A DNA stretch of 64,000 nucleotides from Castanea sativa (lineage: Eukaryota > Streptophyta > Magnoliopsida > Fagales > Fagaceae): positions 5,855,945-5,919,944 of the forward strand of contig NC_134015.1 in assembly GCF_040712315.1 (NCBI RefSeq), written 5' to 3'. The first letter of the stretch is position 1. Every line of letters begins with the position of its first letter. The position numbers were made by a program, and so were the translations under genes. Shown piece by piece: positions 36,308 to 48,525 of the stretch. The notes beneath the pieces were generated by a model. It was not told where the DNA came from and ran no database searches. It saw nothing but the letters and a program-made list of their open reading frames with translations.

Positions 36308-36312
36308 GTAAA

Positions 36313-37640
36313 TATCATCTCTTTGTACTCGTAGGACATCAAATAACCGGTAAGTTTTTTTTTTTTTGAGAAGTTGGTGTTAGTTTGTCTAACTGAAAAT
36401 AACATTCCAATCACAATTTATCAATATAAAATCTTGAAAAATGTTTTTTTTATTTAATAATTTATTCTATTTTTTATGTACAACATTTTTAAAAATTGTT
36501 TTTTCTATGTAAAAGTATAATTATGTTAACCATCAACAAATAAGCTCTTGACAAAAAAAAAAAAAAAAAACTAATTCATATGTACAACAATACAAAATCT
36601 CATATCGGGGAGAGAAAGTGGACCAAGCCAAGGAAAAAAGAGGAGATGGGGGTGAGCCCCAAGAAGAACAAAGGGCGGCCCAGATTGTCAAATTAATGGG
36701 CCATCAAATTGGTCTCTCTAGGAAGAATAACAAAATTCCCACATTTTGAAGGTTGATAGAAATACATTTGTATCTCATACCATTTGGACGTATTAGTAGT
36801 ATGTCTAATCCACAAATTAATTAAAAAAAATTTATGTAAAAGAAAAGAAAAACATATTTACAAATAGTACCAAAACTATCATAATAATTAGTGAGCCAAT
36901 TACAACTCTAAATTAGTTATCAACATACATATATTAAGTCACTTAACATAAAGAAGTATGTAGTATGCAAGTTTTATTATATTAAAATACAATATTGTGA
37001 TAAATTATCAAAATAATAAAATAAATATTAAATTTTATTTTAGATTCCCTGAAGCTTAGATAATTAAGTTTCACCTAAATTAAACTTTATAACAATTAAT
37101 AAGATTAATATAACTTTAGTTCCGATATAAATTTTAATTTCTTGAAACTTAGGTAATAAAATATTAGAAAAATTAAACTATTTAAATTGTTAATCAGATA
37201 TAAAAAGATAAACTTATTCATTAATTAAAAAGAGTAAATGTACGTAGCCACTTGTGGCAAAGAGAGGACAACCTTTTGGCACAATTACAAATTTTTGGAT
37301 CAAATTTTATTATATGGTATGCATATGATACAATATGAAATTTTTTGTCTACAAGAACAATTATTATGAGGTGACGTCAAGATTTTAAATCTTTATCATA
37401 TATATATATATATATATATAAAATCAACAAATAAACTTCATTCCCTACCAATAATTACCACTTCTCAATCAACATTTTGAAGGATCTTACATAATGGCTG
37501 AAATAATGTTTTGAGAATCACCCTACAAATGACAAACTTTGAAGGAATCTAGAAATATTGTTTTGTCATTTTTTTGAATGTTTTTCATAAAATATTGTTT
37601 TTTCTAACGTACTCAATACATATGGAAGTTTGTCATACTA
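36313..37640. other. Spacer with no gene
   Basis: AT-rich. A (TA)n run lies at about 37399-37421. I find no coding region or recognisable element. Confidence 0.5.
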
Positions 37641-37803
37641 GGAGAACTCCCTAGTATGCACAGTGACTGCATTACTTCAAGTCCCTTCACCTAAACCAGA
37701 TGGATCTCATTTGGTACTAGCTAGATATAGCAGGAGATCTGGCAATGCACCCAGCAGCATCTCCACTTAAAATAAGCTGCGAAATCTTCACTTCTAATGC
37801 CTA

Positions 37804-40800
37804 CTACTTAATGTACTTAGAAAGCCGCTTGAAGCCATCCAGATACTGCCTTTGGTTGTATGATTCAGCCACAAAAACCTCAAGGGGACGGGCATTTGCT
37901 TCTGCCAGGTCTACCCCACCATTCCCTGTGGTGATGTTGTTCAGGTCTAAGAGGGAACACAATTCCTCTTCTGGGCAAGAAGAAGGTTCAGCAGTTGTTA
38001 TGCAAAAAATAAGAAATGGGACATTTGCAAAGGCCTCATCAGAAAGTAGAGCGTTCAGCTCTTCTCTTGGCCCCAAAAATCGCTCCCTGTTCCTGGTATT
38101 AGCGTTCACAATGTACACAACTGCATCCATCTACAGAACAAAGATCGAAATGTATTAAGCAAAAATGAAATACTTATCAAGGAAGATATCATGATGAAGC
38201 AACACACAACGAGCATAACTCAAAACGTTTTCCACTATGTTAGCCAATCAGGCAGCAATTCGCCAAATTCCCAATCCAGAATCTCAAGAGATGTACAAGG
38301 ATCAGTTTTTTCATTGTTAAATTTTTTTCCCGCATTTCCCAGATGTTATTTAAAGCAATTAACAAGAAAGAATAATCAACATGTAAGATGTAGATGACGT
38401 ACTAGTGAAATTATGAAATTCCATTTTTTAATGCAAAAGATCTGGAATGTAATATTTGACCTAGATAAATTTGGTAGGATGACAAAGAGAATGAATTATG
38501 TATGTTGAGACACTATTAAGTATTAACAGACCTTCTAAAACAAAATGTGCTATCACCGAACTCCCACGATCAAGGTTTGCTTCTCATGAATCAAATATAA
38601 ACATGGAAATGTCTGCCTGGGATTATGAAGGCGAAAGTATTTATGGTCAGGCGTAACACAAGCAAAAACAATTTCACATGCAGCTGGTGTTCAGTTGAGC
38701 TACCAAAGCTCAAGCATATGGGACACAAATTAATGAAAATTAATTAATGTAGATATACAAGAGCACCAAAATTCTCATTTGCTTAGTACATTGGTTACAG
38801 TTTAGCCAGATCAGTTAAAAATATACAATGGCTAATTTTTCCATTCTAAACCAAAATATTCAATATTGCCAGATTTCTGGCATATCCAGTCACAACTCAA
38901 AAGTTTTTCATGGTTCAACTTGTGCTGAATCTGAATTCAGCCTACTAGCAAAATCTAGGCACGATCATGTAAGTCATGTTTTCTATCAGTCCACATTGAA
39001 TAAAAAAATGGACTCCACATTAATTAAAAAAAATAAGGACTAAGACGTAAAGGATTCCATTAAACTAAAACAGAGAGTACATCAGATAAAACAGCCTGGT
39101 CTAACACAGCAAGAGAGTTAGAACTAGGTTACCCCAAAACATGCAAGCTTTCTCAAGAGTAAATAAGAAATTTAAATTACAATCACATATTCACAATTTC
39201 ATCATATTGCACAAATCATTAACTAGACATTCTCAACAATGATAGTTGATAGATTGAGAAACATACCTTGGCACAGTAGTCTCTCCAAACTCTACGAGCT
39301 ATCGAATGTTCTCCTAAATCAAAGAAGTTAAACTTGATTCCCCCAATACTAGACACACATGATGTCAAATACTGTGATGGCATATTCAGTGGTGTCTCAT
39401 TCCTAAGTATGCACTGCAATATTCACTCACCAAGACCCACAAAAAACAATATCAATTCAATGGTAGTCAAGTTAAACAAAACACCAAGTCACCATTTGTT
39501 CACTGAGAATCAAATTTAAATAAATAAATAAAAGAAGCCTTATCAATATTAAGTTTGTTTTAAAATTTTCACATACACTAATAATAATAACTGTCCCGCT
39601 TTACATCCTCATGAATTATTGACCCAAGAAATCAAACTCACTTGGTTTCTATTTGGCATCAAGTTCTTACCTTTTACAACCCTATTTGACACTCTGCTTA
39701 ACCTAAAACCTCTATCACTATTTGGTTTCTATTTGGCATCAAGTTCTTACCTTTTACAACCCTATTTGACACTCTGCTTAACCAAACCTCTATCACTATT
39801 TTTGGTTCGAGGGTAGTGGGATGGAAAGGAAAGGGAGTAGAGGAAAGTAAAATTAAGGGAGGGATTCATTTTCCTTCCTAGGCCACCAATTTCTTTTCTT
39901 CCAATTTGAGAGGAAATGGAGGCTGGAGAGCGAAGAAAAGGGCTTATGGGCGGGATCAATCAATAAGCTATTTCCTTTCTCTTCTTTTCGAGTCCAAATC
40001 TTATATCCCATTCTTTCTACTCTACTATATACTCCACAAATAAAAACATGTCACATGTCCATCTAACTTATTAAATGCTAAATTTACGTCTTCTATTATT
40101 TCAATTACCTAAATATGATAGGTTATTTCAATTTTCTAAAATAATTAAATAAATAACCTATCATATTTAGGTAATTGAAATAATAGAAGACGTAAATTTA
40201 GCATTTAATAAATTAGATGGACATGTAATATGTTTTTATTTGTGGAGTATATAGTGAAGCAAGAAGAGTGAGACAAAAGATTTGGACTCCTTACTTTCTT
40301 ATTATAAACCAAACACTTGAGAAAGTAACTTCTTTCCTTTCTCTTCCTCTTCCTCTTCTCCCCTCCCCTTCCTTTCTATTCCCTTCCTTGTGTTTGTCAA
40401 ACAGAGTTCTAAAAATTCTGAACCCTTCTAGATTTCCAAGTTCCAACTATGTGGTAGCTGCTGGATTGAGATTTTCTAGAGTTCCTAGGGTAGTCTACCA
40501 TGTAGAGTTCTTTTAATCTTAACCTTTCATTTATCATAAAAGGTCTAGATTTTGCCATATCATTAATCCACTAAAAAATCTACAAAAATAATGATTTTAA
40601 AAAATAACTACTCATAAATGATAGTTATTACCTTAAATGCGAAGAATCAATAGTGGCTATGACATTGCAGCATTAAATGCAAAAGAAATTTGCTTATTTA
40701 GAAAATTGATTATTTTGCACATAGACCATAAAGCATACATATATATGATACATGAATGGCAGAGACACCTGAGTTTTCATTCCAATTGTTTTAATCTTCT

Positions 40801-41787
40801 ATTAATTTTATTAAAATTAAGCATATACATGTTTTTTTTTTTTTTTCCTCAAGTACATGATTGGCACTTAGGATCATAAAATATGATTTTTCAATGTCCC
40901 ATTTCAGTCGAACCTATACTTTGAAATTAACAACCAAAACAATTTGTAGAACAAATTGAAAAATGAAGAGGGGAAGGAGAAGATGACTTTCATGTTTTCT
41001 TAGAGACCTGATTTAGGTAAAAGAGGTAAGGTACTAATTATCATTATCAGTAGTTATTTTTTAAACCATTATTTTAGGGGATTTGTTAGTGGATTAATAA
41101 TATGAAAAAATTTGCACCTTTTATTATAAATGAATGGTTAAGATTAATAGAACTCAATACCGTAGATTACGAACTCAACAGGATCTCAATCCGTTAGCTG
41201 CTAGTCTAGTTGCATTTATTACAACTATATCGTATGCCCAAAAACATAATCTACTATAAAACCTCTGCCCAAAAAAGGGAAAAAAAAAAACCTACTATAT
41301 TGTTTTCCTTATTTTAATTTTTCGTGATAGAATTATAGAACCACAATTTCATTCTCAGTGAAAAAGCCAAAAAAAAAAAAAAAAATCAAATTTCCTTAAC
41401 TTTTTCTCAGGAAAAAAAAAAAACTTAATAGGAAAATATTTCAGGAGAGGTACCTCATCAAAGAGTTTCAAAATCACTGACTGCTTGTAGACCATATCCT
41501 GGCCTAAGAACAAGACTTTGGCCACCTTTGGTTTGAAGGGATAAAATTCACATAGCTTTTCTCAGAGAAAAAAAAAAACACTAATAAACACAAAGCTTTA
41601 AAAATTAGCAAAATGCTTAAGAATTAAAGAGAGAGAAAGGCACCTCAATGTTGAAGAAATGAGAGAAAGATAGATTCACCAAGTACACTAAAATATAAGG
41701 CCAGACTTGAAAGAGGAAATGAGAGTACCAATTCAGCAAATTCAACAAAATAAAGGGCAAAGCTTGAGCTCTGTTGGGCAAAACCAT
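37804..41787 (-). CDS. SAR1-like protein A with degenerate GTPase motifs (4 exons)
   Basis: Exons 41787-41644, 41525-41454, 39413-39267 and 38130-37804 join at GT-AG sites in phase 0 and give 229 residues without a stop. Residues 1-48 are a hydrophobic N terminus (two related MVLPNRAQALPFILL / VWPYILVYLV segments), longer than the SAR1 helix. Residues 49-72 are VAKVLFLGQDMVYKQS..., matching SAR1 [15 protein letters not shown] with the P-loop Gly before Lys changed to Tyr. DLGGH is DLGEH (104-108). NKID is ITTA (165-168). The C terminus keeps RPLEVFV and DGFKRLSKYIK. It is not expected to bind GTP. It could be a pseudo-GTPase or a young pseudogene; many differences from copy B change amino acids. 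It retains introns, so it is not a retrocopy. Exon positions 2-4 mirror SAR1; the intron before exon 2 is extra. Confidence 0.62.
39642..39800. repeat. Perfect-looking 80-base tandem repeat, two units
   Basis: ttggtttctatttggcatca recurs at 39642 and 39722 with the following cttttacaaccctatttgac almost unchanged. It is a recent local duplication inside intron 2 of SAR1-like A. Confidence 0.9.
39800..40415. mobile_element. Foldback element with a 105-base hairpin core
   Basis: Core arms 40024-40128 and 40151-40255 are inverted copies with about three mismatches, separated by 22 bases. Beyond them, GA-rich sequence on the left (39820-40020) mirrors CT-rich sequence on the right (40260-40410), including gagtccaaatctt (left, about 39990) against the reverse complement of agatttggactcc (right, about 40278). 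The total looks like a foldback transposon inserted in intron 2 of SAR1-like A. It is absent from copy B. Confidence 0.7.
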
Positions 41788-42493
41788 CCTTCTTTCTCTC
41801 TTTTCTGTTTTCTGTGTCTCTGTGAGAGGGAGAGAGTGAGAGATAGAAAAGGAGTGGGAAAAAAAGGCTGTGACTTGGTTCAGTTGTTGTATGTCAGAGA
41901 GAGAGAGAGAGAGAGAGAGAGACAACAAGACTGTGACTTTGTTCTGATTGGTGGATCCTAAGACTTTTGAGACAACAATTCACCTTAAACAACTCCATTT
42001 GCCACACCTTTTACCGCGTTATAAATAATAGTTTATATAAAATTTTAACAAATACTCTCACGATATTTAATAATAAATTATTTTTATAAATTTCTTTATG
42101 AAAAAAAAAAATTGACAATTTTTTATAAATTTCATTAAAATGATCCCAAAACATTTATAAAATAGTCATTTAACAAATACTTTAAAGCCATCAATTAACA
42201 AGACTATCTTATATTACTTTAGAAAATACTAACGAATACTTTTAAAAAATAATTCATACTTGTTAGCATAAATTCATTACTTTTTCTTCATTATTTACAA
42301 TTAATTATCTCATAATGAGAAAAATTTTCTACACCTCTATATTATGTAATTTTGTCATTTTGAGTGCTACCATACATACATATGGAAAGAAATTTGGCTA
42401 TCACACATTCACACTAGTGTTACTCAAAACTCGGTGTAATTTACATCCTTACATGTCTTGCCAAAACTCTCTGAATCATGTGTTTTATTGCCA

Positions 42494-42543
42494 AAATACA
42501 ATAAAACATAAGGCAAGACTTGAACCCAATTGATCAAAATCAT
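42494..42543 (-). pseudogene. Orphan exon 1 fragment of a SAR1-like gene
   Basis: Reads MILINWVQVLPYVLLY on the minus strand, identical in sequence to the start of exon 1 of SAR1-like B (51259), then diverges. The CT-rich leader and gtgtgtgtgtgagactcaga just upstream (42544-42620) also match the leader of copy B. So unit A holds a B-type promoter and exon start upstream of its own, different exon 1. It is the remnant of a third copy or a recombination scar. Confidence 0.75.
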
Positions 42544-42649
42544 CCTCTCTCTCTCTCTCTCTCTCTCTGTCTCTTTTCTTTTGATGTGTGTGTGTGAGAC
42601 TCAGAAAGAGAGAGGCCGTGTGAGTGCTTTCATTTAGTGAGTTTTTTTT

Positions 42650-44960
42650 TTTTTAATTGGCACTGTAGCTACAGTGTCTTTTTTTTTTTTTTTTTTTTTC
42701 TTTTCCAATGATCGGTTTGTGTATTTTTTTTTTTAAATATTGATGTAAGCTAACATTTATATTGTTATATAGACACAATAAATTTCACAAAAATTTCATA
42801 ATTATTGAATAAAAGCGGCAATGCCGCTACAGTGCTTTCGCACTGTGCATCCAGTGTATTGGCTGTGCAGCACTGTAACTGCAACAATGCTTTGGTTTAG
42901 TGAGTCTTTTTTTTTTTTTTTTCTTCTAGTAATCAGTTTGTGTTTTTTTTCTTTTAAATATTGATGTAATCTGACATTTATATTGTTATACAGACAAAAC
43001 AAATTTCACAATATTTTCACAATTATTGACGTGTCAATTTCTTACCAGTCAAAATAAAATAATAAAATAAAATATGAGATTGGTTTTTTTTTTTCAATAA
43101 TCGATTTGTGTTTTTTTTTTTAAATATTGATGTAAGCTGATATTTATATTGTTATACTGACACAAAAAATTTCACAATATTTTCATAATTATTGACGTGT
43201 CAAATTCTTACAAGTCGAAATAAAAATAATAAGATAAAATTCAGTGTCCATTCGAAGCTTTTTCATGTATGCTTATTTACATTTTCTTTTTGTCACAATT
43301 TAAAAAATAAAATAAGAGTAAGTTTGTTGTCACATATTTAATATAAAAATTATAATTTTTTTTAATCTTATATTTAGCAAAAAGCTCTGGGTTTGTTTAG
43401 TGTTGTTGTTTAAACAATAGTTTTCGTTGTTTAAATAATAGTACACTTATTTTTACAATATTTTTTCACCTACACATATTTTCACAATACTTATAATGTT
43501 ACTAAAAATCTCTTACCAAATAGACCTTTTATTGCCAAATGGACACTTACTAATGTAATAATACACAATAAATTTCACAACTGAAAATAAATGTTTTAAA
43601 AAAAATGCTACAATACTTATTGTTATCACAATACACTGTAGCACTGTAGCTACAACAGTGCTTCGGTTTAGTTAGCCACTTTTTTTTTTTTTTTTCTTTC
43701 AGTAATCGGTTTGTGTTTTTTTTTTCTTTTAAATATTGATGTACGCTGACATTTATATTGTTATACAGACACAACAAATTTCACAATATTTTCAGAATTA
43801 TTGATGTGTCAATTTCTTACAAGTCAAAATAAAATAATAAAATATGAGACAACTGAAAATAAATGTTTTAAAAAAATGTTACATTAACACTTATTGTTAT
43901 CATAATATTTTCACAATTGTTGAGATCTCAGTTTCTTATAGATAAAAAAAATGCTAAGTCCACAACATTTTAATATTAATTTCTACAGTGCCTAAAGTTT
44001 TTTTTTCTCAGTAATCGGTTTGTATTTTTTTCTTTTAAATATTTATATAAACTGGCATATATATTGTTATACTGACACAACAAATTTCACAATATTTTTA
44101 CAATTATTGAGGTATCAATTTCTTACAAGTCGAAATAAAAAAATAAATTATGAGACTGTGACCAACCACAATTGAAAATAAATATTTTGAGAAAATGTTA
44201 CAACACTTATTGTTATCACAATATTTTCACAATTGTTGAGATCTCATTTCTTATATATCAAATAAAAAATTTCTAAATCCATAATATTTTAACATTAATT
44301 TCACAACAAATCATAGGTAAGCTATTATTGATGGATAGCACTGGAGCTGCAATGCTTTTGGTTTATTCAACTGGCTAACACAACAAATTTCATAATATTT
44401 TTACTTCTTACAAGTCAAAATAAAATAATAAAATATGAGATTGTCACTAACCACAACTGAAAATAAATGTTTTGAGAAAATGTTACAACACTTATTATGA
44501 TCACAATATTTTCACAATTTTTGAGATCTCAGTTTCTTATAGATCAAATAAAATGCTAAGTCCACAACATTTTAACATTAATTTCTATAGTGCTTATATT
44601 TTTTTTCCTAGTAATCGATTTGTTTTTTTTTTCTTTTAAATATTTATGTAAGCTGTCATATATATTGTTATATTGACATAAAAAATTTCACAATATTTTT
44701 ACAAATATTGAAGTATCAATTTCTTACAAGTCAAAATAAAATAATAAAATATGAAACTGTGACCAACCACAACTAAAAATAAATATTTTGAGAATAACAA
44801 TAACAATATTATCAGTTTAAAACCAATAATAACTTGTCATTTATAATTTGTTTTAAAAATGTTATGAATATAACATTTCTCTCAAATAAAATAAAAAATT
44901 ATCTATTTAGATCCTAAAAATGAAAATATTGTGATATTTTGTTGTATTCCTAGACTTCTT
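42650..44960. repeat. Irregular repeat array in unit A
   Basis: At least six copies of a module tcggtttgtgtttttttt, aaatattgatgtaagctgac, atttatattgttata, caatttcac start near 42708, 42929, 43096, 43700, 44010 and 44610. A linked module (agtcaaaataaaataataaa, ccacaactgaaaataaatgt, ttgagatctcagtttcttat) alternates with it. Several units carry cactgtagctacagtg, a perfect 16-base palindrome (42661-42676), or parts of it. The module is related to the array at 5335-6145. No coding. Confidence 0.75.
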
Positions 44961-46501
44961 TTTTGATATAGTCAAATTAAGTGAACCAAAATTTACAGCT
45001 TCATACACGAAATTTATATTAATTTTCTCACTACTGGCCAGCACGTGATTTACAAATGCAGCCAACACTAGTATTTATAAAACTGAGAAGGTTATGGATA
45101 TGGAAGAAGAAGTTCTAGATAGTCAAAATGGTTGGTGACTGTTGACAGGTTGTGCCCGTTAAGGTGGAGTGGGAACATTCTAGACTGGAGTTGAGAACAA
45201 AATATGAGCTTTGCCTTGTTGCGAAAGAAAGCGCCAAACCTTTCACACTCTCTTTTTTCTACTCAGCACACCTGAGTTGACCGACCACAACTGAACTAAA
45301 TAGAATTAAAACTGGTAAGAGTGTCACTCAAAACACGCAACCCTTTTGTCTTGAAAATAATAGTAGTTTTCCAACCACAAGTTGAAGATTTATGATTTAT
45401 CTCTAAAAAAGAATCATGATGATTTTATTATTAGTCAATATAATCATGTGGATCTTTAATAAAAGAATCTAAATTAAATTATTTTTTTTTAATAAAAAAT
45501 GTAGTTAAATTTTAACTAACAAAAATAGAAACTTTATTTGTAAGTTTGTATGTATCTTCCAAAAGTTAATGAGAAAATACAATGCCATTGCTCATTTCAC
45601 TTTAAAAAACTGAAATTTTAGTGAATCAACCTTGGCATTATCTAAATTAAACTTTTAATTCATATTAAACAATTACTCCAAGGATTGGCCCCATTTCCTG
45701 ATCTCGCATATGACACGTTTGCTTGCCAATAGAACATGCCATTAGAATATTCTCTTTGGATGTTCTCTTGGATTTGGGTTGGGAGGCCTATGCATTGCAT
45801 AGTTCAGTGTGTTATGCTACACTCTTACTTATGAATTAAGATTTTTAGAATTTTGGGGCATGTTTGGTACATTAACTTAAACACTTTTAGTTTCTTAATT
45901 TCTTTAAAACTTTTTTCGCTCTCTCATTGTGTGTGTGTTTAAATACTTAGTATTCTAAAAAAAAAAAATCTAAATGGAATCATTTTAACATAAATGGATA
46001 ATAATTTAAAAGCTTTTGATGCCCATATGTTAGCATTTTTCATGTTTAGCAAAAAAAAAAAAAAAAGTTGGCATTTTTCACGCTGTGATTTTTAATTTTT
46101 TTTTCATTGCTTTGTATTGTCTCGTAGAGAATTCTTATCAAGTATTTGTTCTTTTATTAAGCCTTCCTTTGTGAAGAATTGAAAGCTGAAATGTGGCAAT
46201 TGAAACAAATGTTTTCTCAAATGAACCCACTATTTACTCAAGCAAAATATATATTTTTTTAAGGTTATGAACATGTATATTTTTAATGTATTCAATTGGA
46301 TTAGTTTTATCGTGTTATTCATATAGTAATGGTGATGATGTCAATGACTATTTTCCGGTTGCTGTAAATTTATCATCAGGAAACCACATTAGGAAATATG
46401 CAGCTGGTGGTTTGTTTTGGTTTGATGACTATTTACTTTATATTATCCTACTAAATGTATTATAAAGTTTCAAATGTTGATATATATATATATATATATC
46501 A
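44961..46501. other. Unique part of unit A, non-coding
   Basis: Matches 51345-53810 of unit B in several blocks (acgcaacccttttgtcttga; tctctttggatgttctcttg; aaaccacattaggaaatatg). No gene is recognised. Confidence 0.6.
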
Positions 46502-46518
46502 AAGTTGGAAGCTTTATT

Positions 46519-46613
46519 TCAAAAACTAATTGGTGTTTTGGTTTGATGATAAAGAACATTATCAGAAGCGGACGTCATAGGTTGAAACTTTCTCAAAAAA
46601 AAAAAAAAAAAAG
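46519..46613 (+). mobile_element. Short retroposed insert (SINE-like) with 17-base target duplication
   Basis: A 95-base segment ending in a run of about 18 A is flanked by the perfect direct repeat AAGTTGGAAGCTTTATT (46502-46518 and 46614-46630). The interior carries gcggacgtcataggttgaaa, which resembles a degenerate tRNA-type B box. It is too short to place in a family. Confidence 0.65.
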
Positions 46614-46649
46614 AAGTTGGAAGCTTTATTATAACATTGTAGACATTTG

Positions 46650-46804
46650 GAATGTATTCTTTTAGGCATAATTGTTATTATAGAAAAAAAAATTTATTTC
46701 GATACTATATTATTAATTTGGTAACGTTGGTTACCAAATTAATAATATAGTATCGAAATAATTTTTTTTTTTATAATAACAATTATGCCTAAAAGAATAC
46801 ATTC
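46650..46804. repeat. 75-base near-perfect inverted repeat (hairpin)
   Basis: Arms 46650-46725 and 46730-46804 are inverted copies separated by GTTG. The outer ends read gaatgtattcttttaggcat and its complement. A third partial direct copy of the arm follows at 46801-46852. Unit B has only one arm at the same place (about 56129-56205), so the hairpin arose by an inverted duplication in unit A after the segmental duplication. Confidence 0.85.
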
Positions 46805-47056
46805 CTTTAGGCACAATAGTTATTATAGAAAAAAAAAATTATAATAACAATTAGGTGTGTGAGTGTATTCCTTTATCTCATCTCTTTTCCCCTATATATG
46901 TGTGTGTGTGTTTCTCAAAAAAAAAAAAAAAAATTGGTAATGTGTATTGTGTGCGTAAAAATTTACAGTTTAAACTAGATCCAGTACTGTATTTAGTATT
47001 AGTTTTTGTTTATCTATAAATAGGTTGTAAAACCAAAATGCAGGGAAAATTTTTGC

Positions 47057-47272
47057 AACTAGAAAAAAAAAGGACCTATAGTCTAAAGGCTATATTACAG
47101 AAAAATATAATTAAAAATAAATGCCTATAGGAGCAATTTAAAACCGCTTGTAATCACCGGTATAGGTTATTTTGACAATTTCTAAAAAACACCGGTATAG
47201 GGTTACAAAAATGCCAGGACTTATAACGGCAATTGGTGTAGCTCACCCGGGGCTATTGTCACACTTATTGGG
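47057..47272. mobile_element. CACTA-type element remnant, unit A (truncated)
   Basis: Starts AACTAGAAAAAAAAAGGACC (a decayed CACTACAAAAA terminus), contains caccggtataggttattttg and accggtatagggttac subterminal repeats, and stops abruptly at 47272 where sequence like 45105-45180 follows. The fuller copy is in unit B. Confidence 0.6.
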
Positions 47273-48525
47273 TGTAGAAGAAGAAGAAGAAATTTCCTCT
47301 AGATGGTCAAAATGGTGACCGTTGACAGGTTGTGCCCGTTAGGAGTTAGGAACATTCTAGACTGGAAAAAAAAATTAACGAATATTCCAATGACATTTGT
47401 TAAGAAATTTTTTTATGAAAAAAAAAATGACAGTTTTTTATAATTCTCATTCAAATGATATTAAAACAATCTTAAAATAGTCATTTAACAAATACTTTGA
47501 AGCTATCAGTTAACAAGACTGACTTATATTATTTTGAAAAATTTTAACAGATGTTCTTAAGAAACAATCCATACTTGTTGGCATAACCTTATTACTTTTC
47601 TTCACTATTTACAATTAATTATCTTATAATGAGAAAAATCTTCTACACCTCTACATTCTGTAATTTTGCCATTTTGAGTGCTACCATACATACATATGGG
47701 AAGAAATTTGGCTATCATACATTTCACACTGGTGTTACTCAAAACTCAGTGTGATTTATATCCTTACATGTCTTGCCAAAACTTTCTGAATACTGTATCC
47801 CATGCAGTCCAATTATTACTTATTAAAAATCTGTTTTTGAATACTATAATTACGTGCGGAAACAGATTTTGATCAAGAAGAATCTGGTTTGGGACTTGGT
47901 ATGATGGTATCGTTCAAACTTTGGTAAGTAATTCAAGTACTATGAAGTTAATGCACTTAGCAAAAGAGATTCAAGTAATATCAATGTTGCTTTGTTTTGT
48001 TTTTGTCCTATCTTTACAGATAGTCAAGGTCTTTCTGTTTCATACTTTATTTGGTTTGGAAAGCAAAAGTGAAGCTAAGTTTACTTCCAACATATAAAGT
48101 ACTTCCGGAAATAACAAAAGGTAACCTCAATTTGGGCAATAATGAAGCATATTATTGCTTTTAAGCTGATACATAAGCATTTAATTAGTAAATGTTATAG
48201 AATCTGTGCTCTAGGTGTGTCTTATGGGTAGAGATATAAGAATTGTTGGTAAAGAGCCTGCTGAAGGAGGCACTTGCTTGAACATCAATCTCAAGCTTAC
48301 CAGATGCAGACACAGAAGGAGAACTCCCTTGTATGCACAGTGATTGCCCTCTCCAAACGGATTTCAATCTTTCGCATGACTTCAAGTCCCTTCACCTAAA
48401 CCAGATGGATCTCATGTGGTAGTTGTTATAGCAGGCAATCAACTCGCGTAGTCAAGAATTGAACTGGCAGTGCGCCCAGCATCTTCACTTGACATAAGAT
48501 GTGAAATCTTCACTTGTTATGCCTA
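47273..48525. other. Junction between the two duplication units
   Basis: Contains a second, shorter copy of ttgacaggttgtgcccgtta (47322), an 85% repeat of 42060-42450 (ctaccatacatacatatggg-type words), and the start of unit B at about 48318. No gene is seen before the exon at 48526. Confidence 0.5.

Noticed and set aside
35552..36369. Frames of 66-130 codons around 35.5-36.4 kb.
   Set aside because: They lie within a solo LTR and its flank, with no recognisable domain.
42650..44960. CRISPR-like array.
   Set aside because: Units vary in length and sequence, there are no unique spacers of fixed size, and this is plant nuclear DNA.
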